64,000 nucleotides of DNA, taken from contig JADJNW010000017.1 of assembly GCA_016714085.1 (NCBI GenBank), positions 1-64,000 of the forward strand, in the 5' to 3' direction. The position numbers were made by a program, and so were the translations under genes. Positions 7,841-17,070 of this stretch are shown piece after piece. This DNA comes from Saprospiraceae bacterium (GTDB lineage Bacteria; Bacteroidota; Bacteroidia; Chitinophagales; Saprospiraceae). Position 1 is the first letter of the stretch. The number at the start of each line of letters is the position of its first letter. A model generated the notes under the pieces. The model had not been told where the DNA came from. It ran no database searches and was given only the letters and a program-made list of their open reading frames with translations.

Positions 7841-9292
7841 ATGAACAATCGCATTTTCTATACCCTGGTCATTTTATTTTATAGCTCATTTTTGTTTGGG
7901 CAAAATATTACGGATGCCCTCCGCTATTCTATTTTAGATTTTGGCGGTACTGCTCGTGCTGTTGGCTCGGGTAGCGCTTTGGGCGCTTTAGGCGCTGACT
8001 TTTCTGTGATGAGTACGAATCCTGCCGGTTTGGGTTGGATTCGGCGCTCGGAATTCATTTTTACACCCGGAGTTACAACTTCTACTACGCAATCAAAATT
8101 CCTAAATAGCTCCAATAAAGGACTTACAGAAGATAACCGCGTCGTATTTAATCTTTCCAGCTTAGGTGCAGTGATTACATCTCGTCCAAGGAATACGGAC
8201 TGGACAACCGTTAATTTTGGTATTGGCTTCAATCGCGTTGCTGATTTTAATCAAAAATTCTATTTTCAAGGAGCATCCAAAGGCTCCATTGTAGATCGTT
8301 TTTTGGAAATTGCTAATAGTGACGCCGCTCTGGATGATTTTGAATCAAATATTGCTTATAATGCGGAAGCTATTTATGATATAGATGGTGACGGTTTTTA
8401 TGAATCCGATTTTGAATTAGAACCAGATGCACTCATCAATCGGGAACAAACAGTTATCAGTAAGGGTTCCATCAGCGAATTAGGAATGTCGCTAGCGGGG
8501 AGTTACAAAGATATCGTGTTATTTGGAGTGACCTTAGGCGTACCTTTTGTGAGTTTTACAGAAGAAAAGACCTATTTGGAAAATGATGATAATGACGAAG
8601 TTCCCTTTTTTGATGATTTGGAATATCGTGAAAACCTTACTACCACTGGCATTGGTATTAATCTTAAAGCAGGGATCATCGTTCGACCACACCAAGCCCT
8701 CAGGCTCGGTGCAGCTGTGCATACACCTACTGCCTACAATCTTGAAGACAACTACAAATCAGCAATGACCTATAATTATACAGATGGTGATGTTTTCTTT
8801 GGTCAGGATTCTACAGAGGGTTTGTTTGAATATAAATTGCGAACACCTTGGCGGTATATCGGAAGTGCTGGAGTAGTTATAGGTAGAATGGGTTTTCTCT
8901 CCGGTGAAGTAGAATGGGTGGATTATGGCAAAAATCGTTTCAATTTTGATTCTTTCACCAGCGAAGAACGCATGGCAAATGATAGCATTGTAAATAATCT
9001 GGATGATGCCATGAATATTCGTTTGGGTGGCGAAGTTGCTTATGATATTTTCCGCTTCCGAGCGGGATATGGCCTGCACTATTCACCTTTTGCTACGGAT
9101 GACACGGTCAACAATTCTTTTAGTTTAGGTTTTGGCATCCGCGAACAATCTTTTTTTATGGACTTGGCTTATCGCCGTCGATCATTTTCCGAAGGTTATA
9201 TTCCTTATCTTACCTCGCAAGCGCCACAGCAATTAATTGATAATGAAGTGAATAATGATTATTTTTTATTGACTTTTGGTTTTAAATTTTGA
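7841..9292 (+). CDS. OmpP1/FadL-type outer-membrane beta-barrel protein
   Basis: 483 aa from the ATG at 7841. An upstream in-frame start at 7769 would lie inside the terminator and is rejected. The signal peptide (MNNRIFYTLVILFYSSFLFG) is followed by the FGGTARAVGSGSALGALGADFS and STNPAGLG region, characteristic of the Bacteroidota OmpP1/FadL/TodX family in which NPAG marks the N-terminal hatch. Alternating hydrophobic strands continue to the C-terminal DYFLLTFGFKF, ending in Phe as outer-membrane barrels do. FadL relatives carry hydrophobic compounds across the outer membrane. A link to the alkane hydroxylase at 47 kb is only speculation. Confidence 0.8.
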   Translation: MNNRIFYTLVILFYSSFLFGQNITDALRYSILDFGGTARAVGSGSALGALGADFSVMSTNPAGLGWIRRSEFIFTPGVTTSTTQSKFLNSSNKGLTEDNRVVFNLSSLGAVITSRPRNTDWTTVNFGIGFNRVADFNQKFYFQGASKGSIVDRFLEIANSDAALDDFESNIAYNAEAIYDIDGDGFYESDFELEPDALINREQTVISKGSISELGMSLAGSYKDIVLFGVTLGVPFVSFTEEKTYLENDDNDEVPFFDDLEYRENLTTTGIGINLKAGIIVRPHQALRLGAAVHTPTAYNLEDNYKSAMTYNYTDGDVFFGQDSTEGLFEYKLRTPWRYIGSAGVVIGRMGFLSGEVEWVDYGKNRFNFDSFTSEERMANDSIVNNLDDAMNIRLGGEVAYDIFRFRAGYGLHYSPFATDDTVNNSFSLGFGIREQSFFMDLAYRRRSFSEGYIPYLTSQAPQQLIDNEVNNDYFLLTFGFKF

Positions 9293-9298
9293 TGATTA

Positions 9299-9332
9299 TA
9301 CATAGCCCACCAGTTAACTGATGGGCTATGTA
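9299..9332. terminator. Hairpin between convergent genes
   Basis: A 16-bp inverted repeat with one mismatch (TACATAGCCCA...TGGGCTATGTA) is centred on the palindrome CAGTTAACTG. It fills the gap between the OmpP1-type gene (stop at 9292) and the AIM24 gene (stop at 9333 on the other strand). There is no long T-run on either side, so it is probably a bidirectional terminator of modest strength. Confidence 0.55.
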
Positions 9333-10136
9333 TTACCAATTATCTCCATTCAACAAATTACCCAGACCGCCCAATGCGCTCCCTTCTTCTTTGCCACCTT
9401 TACCATAATTTTTAGAAGCCATCATTACTCGATCTGCTAATCTATTAAATGGTAGAGATTGAATCCACACCTTGCCGGGGCCTTCCAAACGAGCATAAAA
9501 TAAGCCCTCTCCACTGAAAAGCATATTTTTTACGCCTTTTATCATTTCAATATCATAATCTACATCGCGGGTAAAGCCAACCAAACAGCCTGTATCTACG
9601 CGCAATACTTCACCAATCATCAATTCTTTTTCTACAATATGCCCGCCTGCATGGAGAAACGCCAAGCCATCACCTTCCAATTTTTGCATAATAAAACCTT
9701 CGCCCCCAAAAAAGCCTCTGCCCAGCTTCTTAGAAAATTCAATTCCGACAGAAACACCTTTCGCAGCACAGAGAAAAGCATCTTTTTGGCAGATGATTTT
9801 GCCTTCCAATTCTGTTAAGTCCAACGGAATAATCTTACCAGGATAAGGAGAAGCAAAGGAAACTTTCCTTTTGCCATTCCCGCCGTGCGTAAAAGCGGTC
9901 ATAAACAAGCTCTAGCCTGTAAGCAAGCGCTTGCCTGCGGAAAGTACTTTGCCCCAAAGCCCTTTTGATTCTTCCTGATGCGAACCATCGCCAAAAATCG
10001 TCGCCATCTCGATGCCATCATCCATCATCATAAAGCTGCCCGATTCGGCAATCACCGTTTCGTAGGGATCTAATTCAATTTCAACAAATTGCATCTCTTC
10101 ACCATAGATGCGATAATCTATTTCGTGTGCGGTCAT
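9333..10136 (-). pseudogene. AIM24 / TIGR00266 family protein with an in-frame amber stop
   Basis: Two collinear pieces in the same frame, 10136-9912 (74 aa) and 9911-9333. The first ends KRLLTG, TAG (9914-9912), and the next codons read SLFMTAFTHGG; the family normally has GESLFMT here, so one GAG to TAG change explains the break. Both halves are otherwise well conserved, including the Gly-rich repeats (GKIIPLDL, GGEGFIMQKLEGDG, FSGEGLFYARLEGPG) of the beta-roll fold. The family is widespread, its function unresolved, with links to mitochondrial membrane organisation in fungi. The change could be a real nonsense mutation or a base error. Confidence 0.82.
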
Positions 10137-10242
10137 TTTGAATAGGTTTTTGGTTTAAAAATGCATCATTTGAATTTTGTTGCTAAATTTATTCTACCTG
10201 AATGTATTTTACAACGATCAATCCACTAAAAATTTGATAGCT

Positions 10243-11136
10243 ATGCGCTTAGTTTTATTGCTCTTGTTTTCCTTATCCATATTGAATTTATCTGCTCAAA
10301 AAATCAGTCCTAAAAAATTAGAACAACAAATCCGACAAGAATTTGCGCGTTCGCCAGGCACATTCGCTATTGCTTTTCGAGACTTATCGGGCAAGAAAAA
10401 AGACATTTTTATCAACGAAAAAGAAAATTTTCACGCCGCCAGCACTATGAAAACGCCGGTTTTGCTGGAGGTGTACAAACAAGCTGCTGCTGGCAAATTT
10501 CGCTTGGACGATTCTCTAATTGTGAAAAACGAGTTCAAAAGTATTGTAGATGGCAGCCCTTACAGTCTTAGTGAAACCGATGATTCAGAATTGGATTTGT
10601 ATAAAAAAATCGGGCAAAAGGAAAGCATTTATGACCTATGCTACAAAATGATTATCCTCAGCAGCAATCTGGCAACCAATATTGTCATCGAACTGGTGGA
10701 TGCAAAAAATGTAACCCAAACGATGCGTGATCTCGGCGCGAAAGATATTCAAGTGCGGCGCGGCGTAGAGGACGGCAAGGCTTATCGCCAAGGTTTGAAT
10801 AATACAACGACGGCTTATGATTTAATGCTATTATTTGAAAAAATGGGAAAAGAAGAACTGGTCAGCCCGGAAGCTTGCGAGGCAATGATCGATATTTTGC
10901 TCGATCAAAAATTCAATGAAATGATTCCAGCACAATTGCCAACGGCAGTAAAAGTAGCCCACAAAACAGGCTGGATTACAAGTGTACGGCACGATTCTGG
11001 TTTGGTATTATTGCCTGATGGTCGAAAATATGTATTGGTGTTGCTTTCAAAAGGCTGGGAATCAGATGAATTGGCTACAGAGATTATGTCAAATATTTCA
11101 AAGATTGTATATCAGTATTATGCTAGTAGTCAATAG
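10243..11136 (+). CDS. Class A beta-lactamase-fold serine hydrolase
   Basis: 297 aa from the ATG at 10243, which starts a clean signal peptide (MRLVLLLLFSLSILNLSAQ); the longer frame from 10177 is rejected. It has the serine beta-lactamase triad of motifs: S-T-M-K with the nucleophilic Ser, SSN in the SDN position (SSNLATN), and H-KTG near the C-terminus (VAHKTGWI). It is probably a periplasmic beta-lactamase-related hydrolase. Whether it hydrolyses beta-lactams or acts on peptidoglycan or another ester cannot be told, since the Glu166 loop is not obvious by eye. Confidence 0.8.
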   Translation: MRLVLLLLFSLSILNLSAQKISPKKLEQQIRQEFARSPGTFAIAFRDLSGKKKDIFINEKENFHAASTMKTPVLLEVYKQAAAGKFRLDDSLIVKNEFKSIVDGSPYSLSETDDSELDLYKKIGQKESIYDLCYKMIILSSNLATNIVIELVDAKNVTQTMRDLGAKDIQVRRGVEDGKAYRQGLNNTTTAYDLMLLFEKMGKEELVSPEACEAMIDILLDQKFNEMIPAQLPTAVKVAHKTGWITSVRHDSGLVLLPDGRKYVLVLLSKGWESDELATEIMSNISKIVYQYYASSQ

Positions 11137-11257
11137 CTTGAGCTACTAAATACAAATGATATTTTGATAAACTAGAATTTTATTAGATTTTAGTTTGATA
11201 ATCCTTCTACACTAAAAACAAAAATTTAAAATCAGGAAACAAATTCGTATTCCTCAC

Positions 11258-11720
11258 TTTTCCACAATGTCAAAATGACAGTTTATCATTCGTTTCAAAA
11301 TCAAGCGTTTGCGGATTTCTATTTTCCACAGTCCATCCGATGAAAACCGTTAATAAGCAGATCAATTCCCAACACTTGCCAAGATCGGAAAAATCTGGCG
11401 CTGCCATTTGTGGAGAAGCACTCCATTTTACCCGAACAAGCACACGATTTTTGACATGGATTTGTCAAATTTGAACGAGTGAAAACAAAAAACTTCCTCT
11501 GTGCATATCATTTTAACAGGATGTGGATATGTTCGCAATGGATTGATTGTAAGGAAATTTCTTTGTTAATTTCATGTGAACAAAATAGCAGAATCCGGGG
11601 ATAAAATTTTTCCCTAAATAGTTTTCTACATTTCCACAGCCCTTATGAAGGGGGATTATTTTTAGATTTAAATTAAAATAAATATTAATAATAAGATAAG
11701 TAATTGTTAATTGAAAGTTA
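11258..11720. other. Candidate chromosomal replication origin (DnaA-box cluster plus AT-rich tract)
   Basis: This lies in the longest gene-free stretch of the window (11137-11769). DnaA-box-like 9-mers are TTTTCCACA at 11258-11266 and 11322-11330, TTCTCCACA (minus) at 11409-11417, ATATGCACA (minus) at 11500-11508, ATATCCACA (minus) at 11522-11530, TTTTCTACA at 11622-11630 and ATTTCCACA at 11630-11638. All are one or two changes from TTATCCACA. About 60 bases of nearly pure A/T follow at 11653-11713, a possible unwinding element. No exact TTATCCACA box is present, and dnaA is not nearby, as is common in Bacteroidota. The call is an inference. Confidence 0.45.
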
Positions 11721-11744
11721 AGCTGATCAAACGATATATTTTTG
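11711..11744 (+). promoter_or_regulatory. Promoter of ctaA
   Basis: TTG at 11711-11713, then 23 bases, then TATTTTTG at 11737-11744, a full match to the Bacteroidota TTG/TAnnTTTG pattern. The -7 element ends 25 bases before the ctaA ATG at 11770. Confidence 0.6.
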
Positions 11745-11769
11745 GTGACACAAATAAATTTGTTTTCTG

Positions 11770-12885
11770 ATGGAAACCACTATCGTCAAACCGCCTACTA
11801 ATGCTGCAAAGGCTGGCAATAAAAAATATCCAACTCCCGTAAAGGTTTTGTTAATTATTGGATTGATCATGGTCTTCGGACAAGTTGTCATCGGAGGCAT
11901 TACTCGCCTTACGGGCTCGGGTCTTTCTATTACAAAATGGGAAATTGTGACTGGTACGCTCCCGCCGCTCAACGCGCAGCAATGGGAGGAGGCATTTGAA
12001 TTGTATAAAGCAACTCCGCAATACCAAAAGATCAACGAAGGAATGAGTGTAGGCGAATTCAAATTCATCTATTTTTGGGAATACTTCCATCGACTTTGGG
12101 CAAGGAGCATGGGCTTTGTATTTTTGATTCCTTTCCTCTACTTTTGGCGGAAAGGCTGGTTGGATAAGCCATTAATGCGGAGGTTGGGTGTAGTAGTGCT
12201 GTTGGCGGCTTTGGCGGCTTCATTTGGGTGGATTATGGTGGCGAGTGGCCTCATCGAACGCCCTTGGGTGAATGCCTATAAGTTAACGCTGCATTTGAGT
12301 ATCGCTTTTGTGGTGTACGCTTATTTGCTTTGGACAGCTTTTCATGTGATGCAACCTGAACCCCAAGTAGTTAATAATCCCTCACTCCGCAAGTGGACAC
12401 TAGCAATTACGATTATTGCTGCAATACAAATTATTTTGGGTGGAATTATGTCGGGTACGAAAGCGGCATTATTTTATCCTACTTGGCCCGATATGCGTGG
12501 AGAGCTTATCCCGTCCATTTTATTTAAGGCTTCTAACTGGAATGTGGAAAACTTTGTACAATATGATGCCACTTCTTTCATGGTTGCGCTTATTCAATTG
12601 ATGCACAGAGGTGTAGCTTATGTATTGGTAATCATTACTTTATGGTATTTTATAAAATTTATACGTTATAATAAGATAACGAGCGCTTTCCGCATTGGAA
12701 ATTACCTGTTGATAATAATGTTGATAACTCAAGTTTTATTAGGCATTTTTACATTAATTAATAGCACAGGAATTATTCCTGTAGGCTTGGGTGTTATGCA
12801 CCAGGCAGGAGCCTTGTTATTATTGACAATTGCCTTATTTTTGAATTATCAATTCAAATCAAAAATCGAAAGTCGTACTTCGTAA
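11770..12885 (+). CDS. ctaA: Heme A synthase (COX15/CtaA family)
   Basis: 371 aa with about eight membrane helices in two homologous halves. The GGITRLTGSGLSITKWE segment after helix 1 is the COX15/CtaA signature, and conserved His residues appear in EYFHRLWAR, LTLHLSIA, LMHRGVAY and MHQAGALL, which bind the haem cofactor or substrate. The long periplasmic loop (NAQQWEEAFELYKATPQY) is typical of the proteobacterial/eukaryotic type. The enzyme oxidises the haem O methyl group to a formyl, making haem A for cytochrome c oxidase in the inner membrane. Start is supported by the promoter at 11711-11744. Confidence 0.92.
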   Translation: METTIVKPPTNAAKAGNKKYPTPVKVLLIIGLIMVFGQVVIGGITRLTGSGLSITKWEIVTGTLPPLNAQQWEEAFELYKATPQYQKINEGMSVGEFKFIYFWEYFHRLWARSMGFVFLIPFLYFWRKGWLDKPLMRRLGVVVLLAALAASFGWIMVASGLIERPWVNAYKLTLHLSIAFVVYAYLLWTAFHVMQPEPQVVNNPSLRKWTLAITIIAAIQIILGGIMSGTKAALFYPTWPDMRGELIPSILFKASNWNVENFVQYDATSFMVALIQLMHRGVAYVLVIITLWYFIKFIRYNKITSAFRIGNYLLIIMLITQVLLGIFTLINSTGIIPVGLGVMHQAGALLLLTIALFLNYQFKSKIESRTS

Positions 12886-12938
12886 ATCGTTCCGCCGCCG
12901 CTAAAGCTAAGGCAGGTAAAAAAATCGCAATTCAAATT

Positions 12939-13637
12939 ATGCCCGTATTCCGACTACCAGATGATGAACTTGTTTTTCCACATCCTGACTTAGCCGACCC
13001 GAATGGAATACTGGCGGTAGGAGGAGATTTGTCGTCAGAGCGGATTTTGTTGGCTTATGAATGGGGGATTTTTCCTTGGTTTAATCCTGGAGAACCGATT
13101 CTTTGGTGGTCGCCCGATCCACGATTTGTGCTGTTTCCAGATGAATTGAAGGTTTCCAAAAGTATGCGTCCTTATTTCAACCAACGCAAATTTGATGTGA
13201 GTTTTGATGAGCGATTTGAAGATGTGATACGCTCCTGTCAAATGCAGACACGTGATGGACAAATGGGCGGCACCTGGATTACGGAAAATATGGTAGAAGC
13301 CTACTGCCAGTTGCATGAACTAGGCTATGCCCATTCAGTAGAGGTATGGAAAGGTGAAGAATTGGTCGGAGGGCTGTATGGCATTTCTTTAGGCAAAATT
13401 TTCTTTGGTGAATCTATGTTTGCTAAAGAAAACAATGCTTCAAAATTCGGATTCATTAAATTAATTCAGCAATTGAAAAAAAATGATTTTCAATTGATTG
13501 ATTGTCAACAACAAACCAGACATCTCGGCAGCCTCGGCGCGTGCGCCATTGATCGAAAAGTTTTTCTGGAGTATTTACAAAAAAATCAAAAGGAGGCAAC
13601 TTTGACAGGGAAGTGGACGTATCTACTTGAAAATTGA
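12939..13637 (+). CDS. aat: Leucyl/phenylalanyl-tRNA--protein transferase
   Basis: 232 aa, the usual length. Family landmarks are FPxPxxADPNGILAVGGDL at the N-terminus, WWSPDPRFVLFP, TWITENMVEAYCQLH and LYGISLGKIFFGESMF. The enzyme transfers Leu or Phe from aminoacyl-tRNA to N-terminal Lys or Arg of target proteins, making an N-degron recognised by ClpS/ClpAP in the cytoplasm. It lies 53 bases after ctaA, with a GC-rich imperfect palindrome in the gap (about 12890-12916), so co-transcription is possible. Confidence 0.93.
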   Translation: MPVFRLPDDELVFPHPDLADPNGILAVGGDLSSERILLAYEWGIFPWFNPGEPILWWSPDPRFVLFPDELKVSKSMRPYFNQRKFDVSFDERFEDVIRSCQMQTRDGQMGGTWITENMVEAYCQLHELGYAHSVEVWKGEELVGGLYGISLGKIFFGESMFAKENNASKFGFIKLIQQLKKNDFQLIDCQQQTRHLGSLGACAIDRKVFLEYLQKNQKEATLTGKWTYLLEN

Positions 13638-13706
13638 GTCAGGAAAACAATAGCTTGCGGTTTCCTGCGTATTTATTTTGTTTAAAAGTTGAAAAATCCC
13701 AGAACA

Positions 13707-15425
13707 ATGCGTGCTTGCTTTAGTCTCCTATTATTGAGTTTGTTGCATTTGAGTTTTGCTAAGACCGACCCGGAAGAAAAATATCCACAAGACTATTTCC
13801 GTTCACCATTGCCACAGCAAACCCTACTGTTGGCGGGTACTTTCGGTGAATTGCGTCCCAATCATTTTCATGCTGGCATCGATATCAAGGCAACGGTTGG
13901 AACACCTATCCTGGCTGCTGCCGAAGGTTATTTAGCAAAAATAGAAATAAGTGGTAATGGCTACGGCAAAGCCTTGTACATCGCGCATCCGAATGGTTAC
14001 ACTACGCTTTACGCGCATATGGATCGCTTTACGCCGGAAGTGGATGCTTTTGTGAAGAAAGTGCAGTATGAAAGCAAACAATTTGAACAGGAAATAGAAT
14101 TAAAACCCAATCAATTTATTGTTGAAAAAGGCGATCAAATAGGAAGGGTAGGACTTACCGGCGCGACACTCGGACCGCATCTCCATTTTGAAATACATGA
14201 TACTGAATCCGAGGATCCTATCAATCCGCTTTTATTTGGTTTTAATGTACATGACAATCGAGCGCCGATTTTGCAAGAATTGAAGGTCTATCATTTAAAT
14301 CAGCAACACCAAGCGGTTCAGGAAAAAACGTTTAGCTTAATCAAATCTAATGGCATCTACGGTTTTAAAGGCGATACCGTGAGTATCAGTACCACTGAAG
14401 TTGGATTTGCCGTAAAAGGCTATGATCCAATGGATAATGTGCATAATCAAAATGGAATATATGTGCTTTCTGTTTTTCAGGATGATTCCCTGGTGTATCG
14501 CTTTCGCATGGAAACTTTTCCTGAAGAGGACACCCGCTACTTGAACGCACATTTGGATTATTCTGAACAAATCAACCGCAATGGCTACTTCTACAGATGC
14601 TACGTACTGCCTTACAACAAACTGCCGATTTATTTACACAAACCCAATAATGGCGTGGTTCATCTGCGGGAAGGGCAAACGAGTGAAATCAAAATTTTAG
14701 CAGAAGATTATCATGGCAATACCTCTACTACGCGTTTTTTTGTGAAAAGGGATAGTTTAGAAATTAGAAATTTAGAAACTGGAAATCCGGAGATTGATTA
14801 TCAATATATTATACCGCATTACGAAGAAAGTATCATCCAGGATAGAGATCTGGAATTGTTTTTTCCGGTAGGTGTTTTTTATGAGGACTTGCACCTAAAA
14901 TACGAGGCTATGGAAAGCGAAACAACCCCGTATTCTCTGGTCTATCAAATCAATGATCGCAATGTGCCGGTACACGATTATTTTAATATTGGCATTCGAC
15001 CTAAAAATCTGCCAGATCATCTGAAAAACAAGGCTTTTATTGCTTACAGGGCACGTACCAATTGTGGTAGCGAATGGCGCGCCGATATGCTTCATGCCAG
15101 CGTGCGTTACTTGGGCGATTATCGGATCATGGTGGATACGATTGCACCGAGCATCAGTCCAGTCACTTTCAAATCGTATATGCGGGGTTATAAAAGAATG
15201 ATATTTAAGATTGGTGATAATTTTGATACTGCAAGCAATATGCCAGGATTGCAGTACGAAGCTACCGTTGATGGACAATGGATTCTATTGGAATACGATG
15301 CGAAAAGCCGCACCATTGCGCATACTTTCGATGGTACAATCAAAATAGGGAAACATCTGTTAGAAATTACTGTTCGAGAGGTGATGGGTAATGAAAAAGT
15401 CTATAAAAGATATTTTACCCTGTAA
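13707..15425 (+). CDS. Periplasmic M23-family peptidase with a long C-terminal region
   Basis: 572 aa from ATG 13707 (signal peptide MRACFSLLLLSLLHLSFA; a TTG start at 13689 is less likely). The LytM/M23 domain lies at about residues 40-185: HFHAGIDIKA gives the zinc ligands H and D, and HLHFEIHD gives the second His pair. The remaining roughly 380 residues are beta-rich, with no clear catalytic motifs. M23 enzymes cut peptide cross-links of peptidoglycan; the intact HxH suggests activity. The 3' end overlaps the untranslated lead of the peroxiredoxin gene. Confidence 0.87.
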   Translation: MRACFSLLLLSLLHLSFAKTDPEEKYPQDYFRSPLPQQTLLLAGTFGELRPNHFHAGIDIKATVGTPILAAAEGYLAKIEISGNGYGKALYIAHPNGYTTLYAHMDRFTPEVDAFVKKVQYESKQFEQEIELKPNQFIVEKGDQIGRVGLTGATLGPHLHFEIHDTESEDPINPLLFGFNVHDNRAPILQELKVYHLNQQHQAVQEKTFSLIKSNGIYGFKGDTVSISTTEVGFAVKGYDPMDNVHNQNGIYVLSVFQDDSLVYRFRMETFPEEDTRYLNAHLDYSEQINRNGYFYRCYVLPYNKLPIYLHKPNNGVVHLREGQTSEIKILAEDYHGNTSTTRFFVKRDSLEIRNLETGNPEIDYQYIIPHYEESIIQDRDLELFFPVGVFYEDLHLKYEAMESETTPYSLVYQINDRNVPVHDYFNIGIRPKNLPDHLKNKAFIAYRARTNCGSEWRADMLHASVRYLGDYRIMVDTIAPSISPVTFKSYMRGYKRMIFKIGDNFDTASNMPGLQYEATVDGQWILLEYDAKSRTIAHTFDGTIKIGKHLLEITVREVMGNEKVYKRYFTL

Positions 15426-15477
15426 ACTTCAGCAAATTCAGATTGTTGAACAGAGAGTAAATTTCCAAATATCAAAG

Positions 15478-15942
15478 ATGACATATCTCAAGGAAGGTGA
15501 CAAAGCGCCTGATTTTACAGGATTAAATGAAAAAGGCGAAACCGTAACACTATCTGATTTTAAAGGCAAAAAATTGGTTTTGTTTTTCTACCCTCAAGAT
15601 AATACGCCCACTTGCACAGACGAAGCTTGTAGCTTACGTGATGGCTATTCCGAACTGAAAAAACAAGGTTTTGAGCTGCTTGGCGTAAGTCCAGATACTA
15701 TGAAAAAGCATCAGAATTTTATCAAAAAATACAAATTGCCGTTTCCTTTGATTGCTGATACCGAGCGAAAAATGATTGAAGCTTATGGTGTTTGGGGTGA
15801 AAAACAACTATTTGGAAGAAAGTACATGGGCGTTATTCGCACTACATTTGTGATAGATGCAAAAGGAAAAATTCAACGGATTATTAGTAAGGTAGATAAA
15901 AATAATCACGCAAAGCAGATTTTGGAAACAACAGCCAATTAA
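15478..15942 (+). CDS. bcp: Thiol peroxidase, Bcp/PrxQ-type peroxiredoxin
   Basis: 154 aa from the ATG at 15478. The frame opening at 15391 overlaps the M23 gene and is not needed. The active site PTCTDEACSLRD has the peroxidatic Cys and, five residues on, the resolving Cys of the atypical two-Cys Bcp type (usual form TPGCTxEAC, here with Thr for Gly). LFFYPQDNTP and VIRTTFVID match the family. It reduces hydrogen peroxide and organic hydroperoxides in the cytoplasm using thioredoxin. It is followed 10 bases later by the MazG-like gene. Confidence 0.92.
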   Translation: MTYLKEGDKAPDFTGLNEKGETVTLSDFKGKKLVLFFYPQDNTPTCTDEACSLRDGYSELKKQGFELLGVSPDTMKKHQNFIKKYKLPFPLIADTERKMIEAYGVWGEKQLFGRKYMGVIRTTFVIDAKGKIQRIISKVDKNNHAKQILETTAN

Positions 15943-15952
15943 ATCGTTTAAT

Positions 15953-16289
15953 ATGACTATCCAACAAGCCCAGCAAACAGTAGATAATTGGATCCAAACG
16001 ATCGGCGTGCGTTATTACAATGAGTTGACCAATACCGCTATTCTTATGGAAGAAGTCGGTGAAGTTGCGCGTTTGATGGCGCGCTTGTATGGGGAGCAAT
16101 CCTTTAAAAATCCGGGTGAAGCCTTGAATGCTAAGGAAAATCTAGCCGATGAAATGGCCGATGTGTTGTTTGTATTGATTTGTTTGGCGAATCAAACGGG
16201 TGTGAATCTAACCGAAGCATTGGAAAAAATCTCTCAAAAAGACCCAGCGCGATGCCGATCGTCATGCTCAAAATGAGAAACTTAGATAA
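15953..16289 (+). CDS. MazG-like nucleotide pyrophosphohydrolase, C-terminus frameshifted
   Basis: The frame as written stops at 16276 after the odd tail DPARCRSSCSK. The MazG core is clear: MEEVGEVARLMAR gives the EExxE metal-binding helix, and LADEMADVLFVLICLAN gives ExxD. Reading in the next frame after the A5 run (16236-16240) gives KKTQRDADRHAQNEKLR and a stop at 16289, which matches the usual end of the family (RDxxRH). One or two A residues therefore appear to be missing. The enzyme hydrolyses nucleoside triphosphates or dCTP-like substrates to monophosphates and PPi, a housecleaning role. Confidence 0.82.
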
Positions 16290-16310
16290 ATAAGAAAATT
16301 TTCAAATTTC

Positions 16311-17009
16311 TCATTTCAAATTTTTAAAAGGAGAATGATCCTGATGGTCTTTGATCAATTCCTGTTCAAAATAAATTGCCAGCCACACGAACACCACAGC
16401 TAATACAATCAAGCCTTCATATATTTTTTGAAAAATTAGGAAATCATAAATGCTATGAGCCGCAACCGCCAAGGCTAAACCGAAGAATAAGAGGAGATTT
16501 CGCTTTTTGATATTAAATTTTGCTAATCCAATATAGTAACCCATAATAATAGCAAAAACCAAGTGCGCCGGCACAGCGGTAAATGCGCGTAGAATGGTTG
16601 TACCCAACCCATATTCCATGCCATAAAGAATATTTTCAGTCGTAGCGAAGCCCATAGCCACGATGACCGAATAGACAATCCCGTCTAAAGGTTCGTCAAA
16701 AAAGCGCCAGGGAAAAATCAAGAGTACCAATGCTACAAATTTGACTAATTCTTCATTCAAAGCAGTGAGGATGGCTGTAACTAACAGTTCCAAAAGCCAA
16801 TGTGTACGCCACAAAAAAGCATGACTATCAAGCCATTCTTCCAAGACAATAATAGGAAAAGTTGCTAAAGCACCTGCAAGAAAAGCAAATACAAGAAAGA
16901 CTTTTGGCTCGTGTTCGTACCGATCCATCCGATAAATATACCAGCAAATAAGTAGGCCAGGTAAAGCAGCCAGCCCAATAAGTAGCGGATCAATACTGCC
17001 AATGGACAT
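16311..17009 (-). CDS. PrsW-family intramembrane metalloprotease
   Basis: 232 aa with about seven or eight membrane helices. It contains the family motifs EELVKF (EExxK), DGIVYSVIVAMGFATTEN and two later His regions (PAHLVFA, AAHSIYDF), which carry the predicted zinc ligands. Bacillus PrsW cuts the anti-sigma factor RsiW within the membrane; the target here is unknown. It is convergent with the MazG-like gene. The RMDRYEHEP segment after the first helix is common in this group. Confidence 0.85.
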   Translation of the reverse strand: MSIGSIDPLLIGLAALPGLLICWYIYRMDRYEHEPKVFLVFAFLAGALATFPIIVLEEWLDSHAFLWRTHWLLELLVTAILTALNEELVKFVALVLLIFPWRFFDEPLDGIVYSVIVAMGFATTENILYGMEYGLGTTILRAFTAVPAHLVFAIIMGYYIGLAKFNIKKRNLLLFFGLALAVAAHSIYDFLIFQKIYEGLIVLAVVFVWLAIYFEQELIKDHQDHSPFKNLK

Positions 17010-17070
17010 TTTGGAATGATTAATCTAATAGATCGATTGTTTTAACGTAACAACCTGTAATCAAGAAGTA

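Noticed and set aside
9912..9914. Recoded amber codon (pyrrolysine or suppressor)
   Set aside because: No supporting tRNA or pyl genes are visible and RF1 is encoded in the window; a simple base change is more likely.
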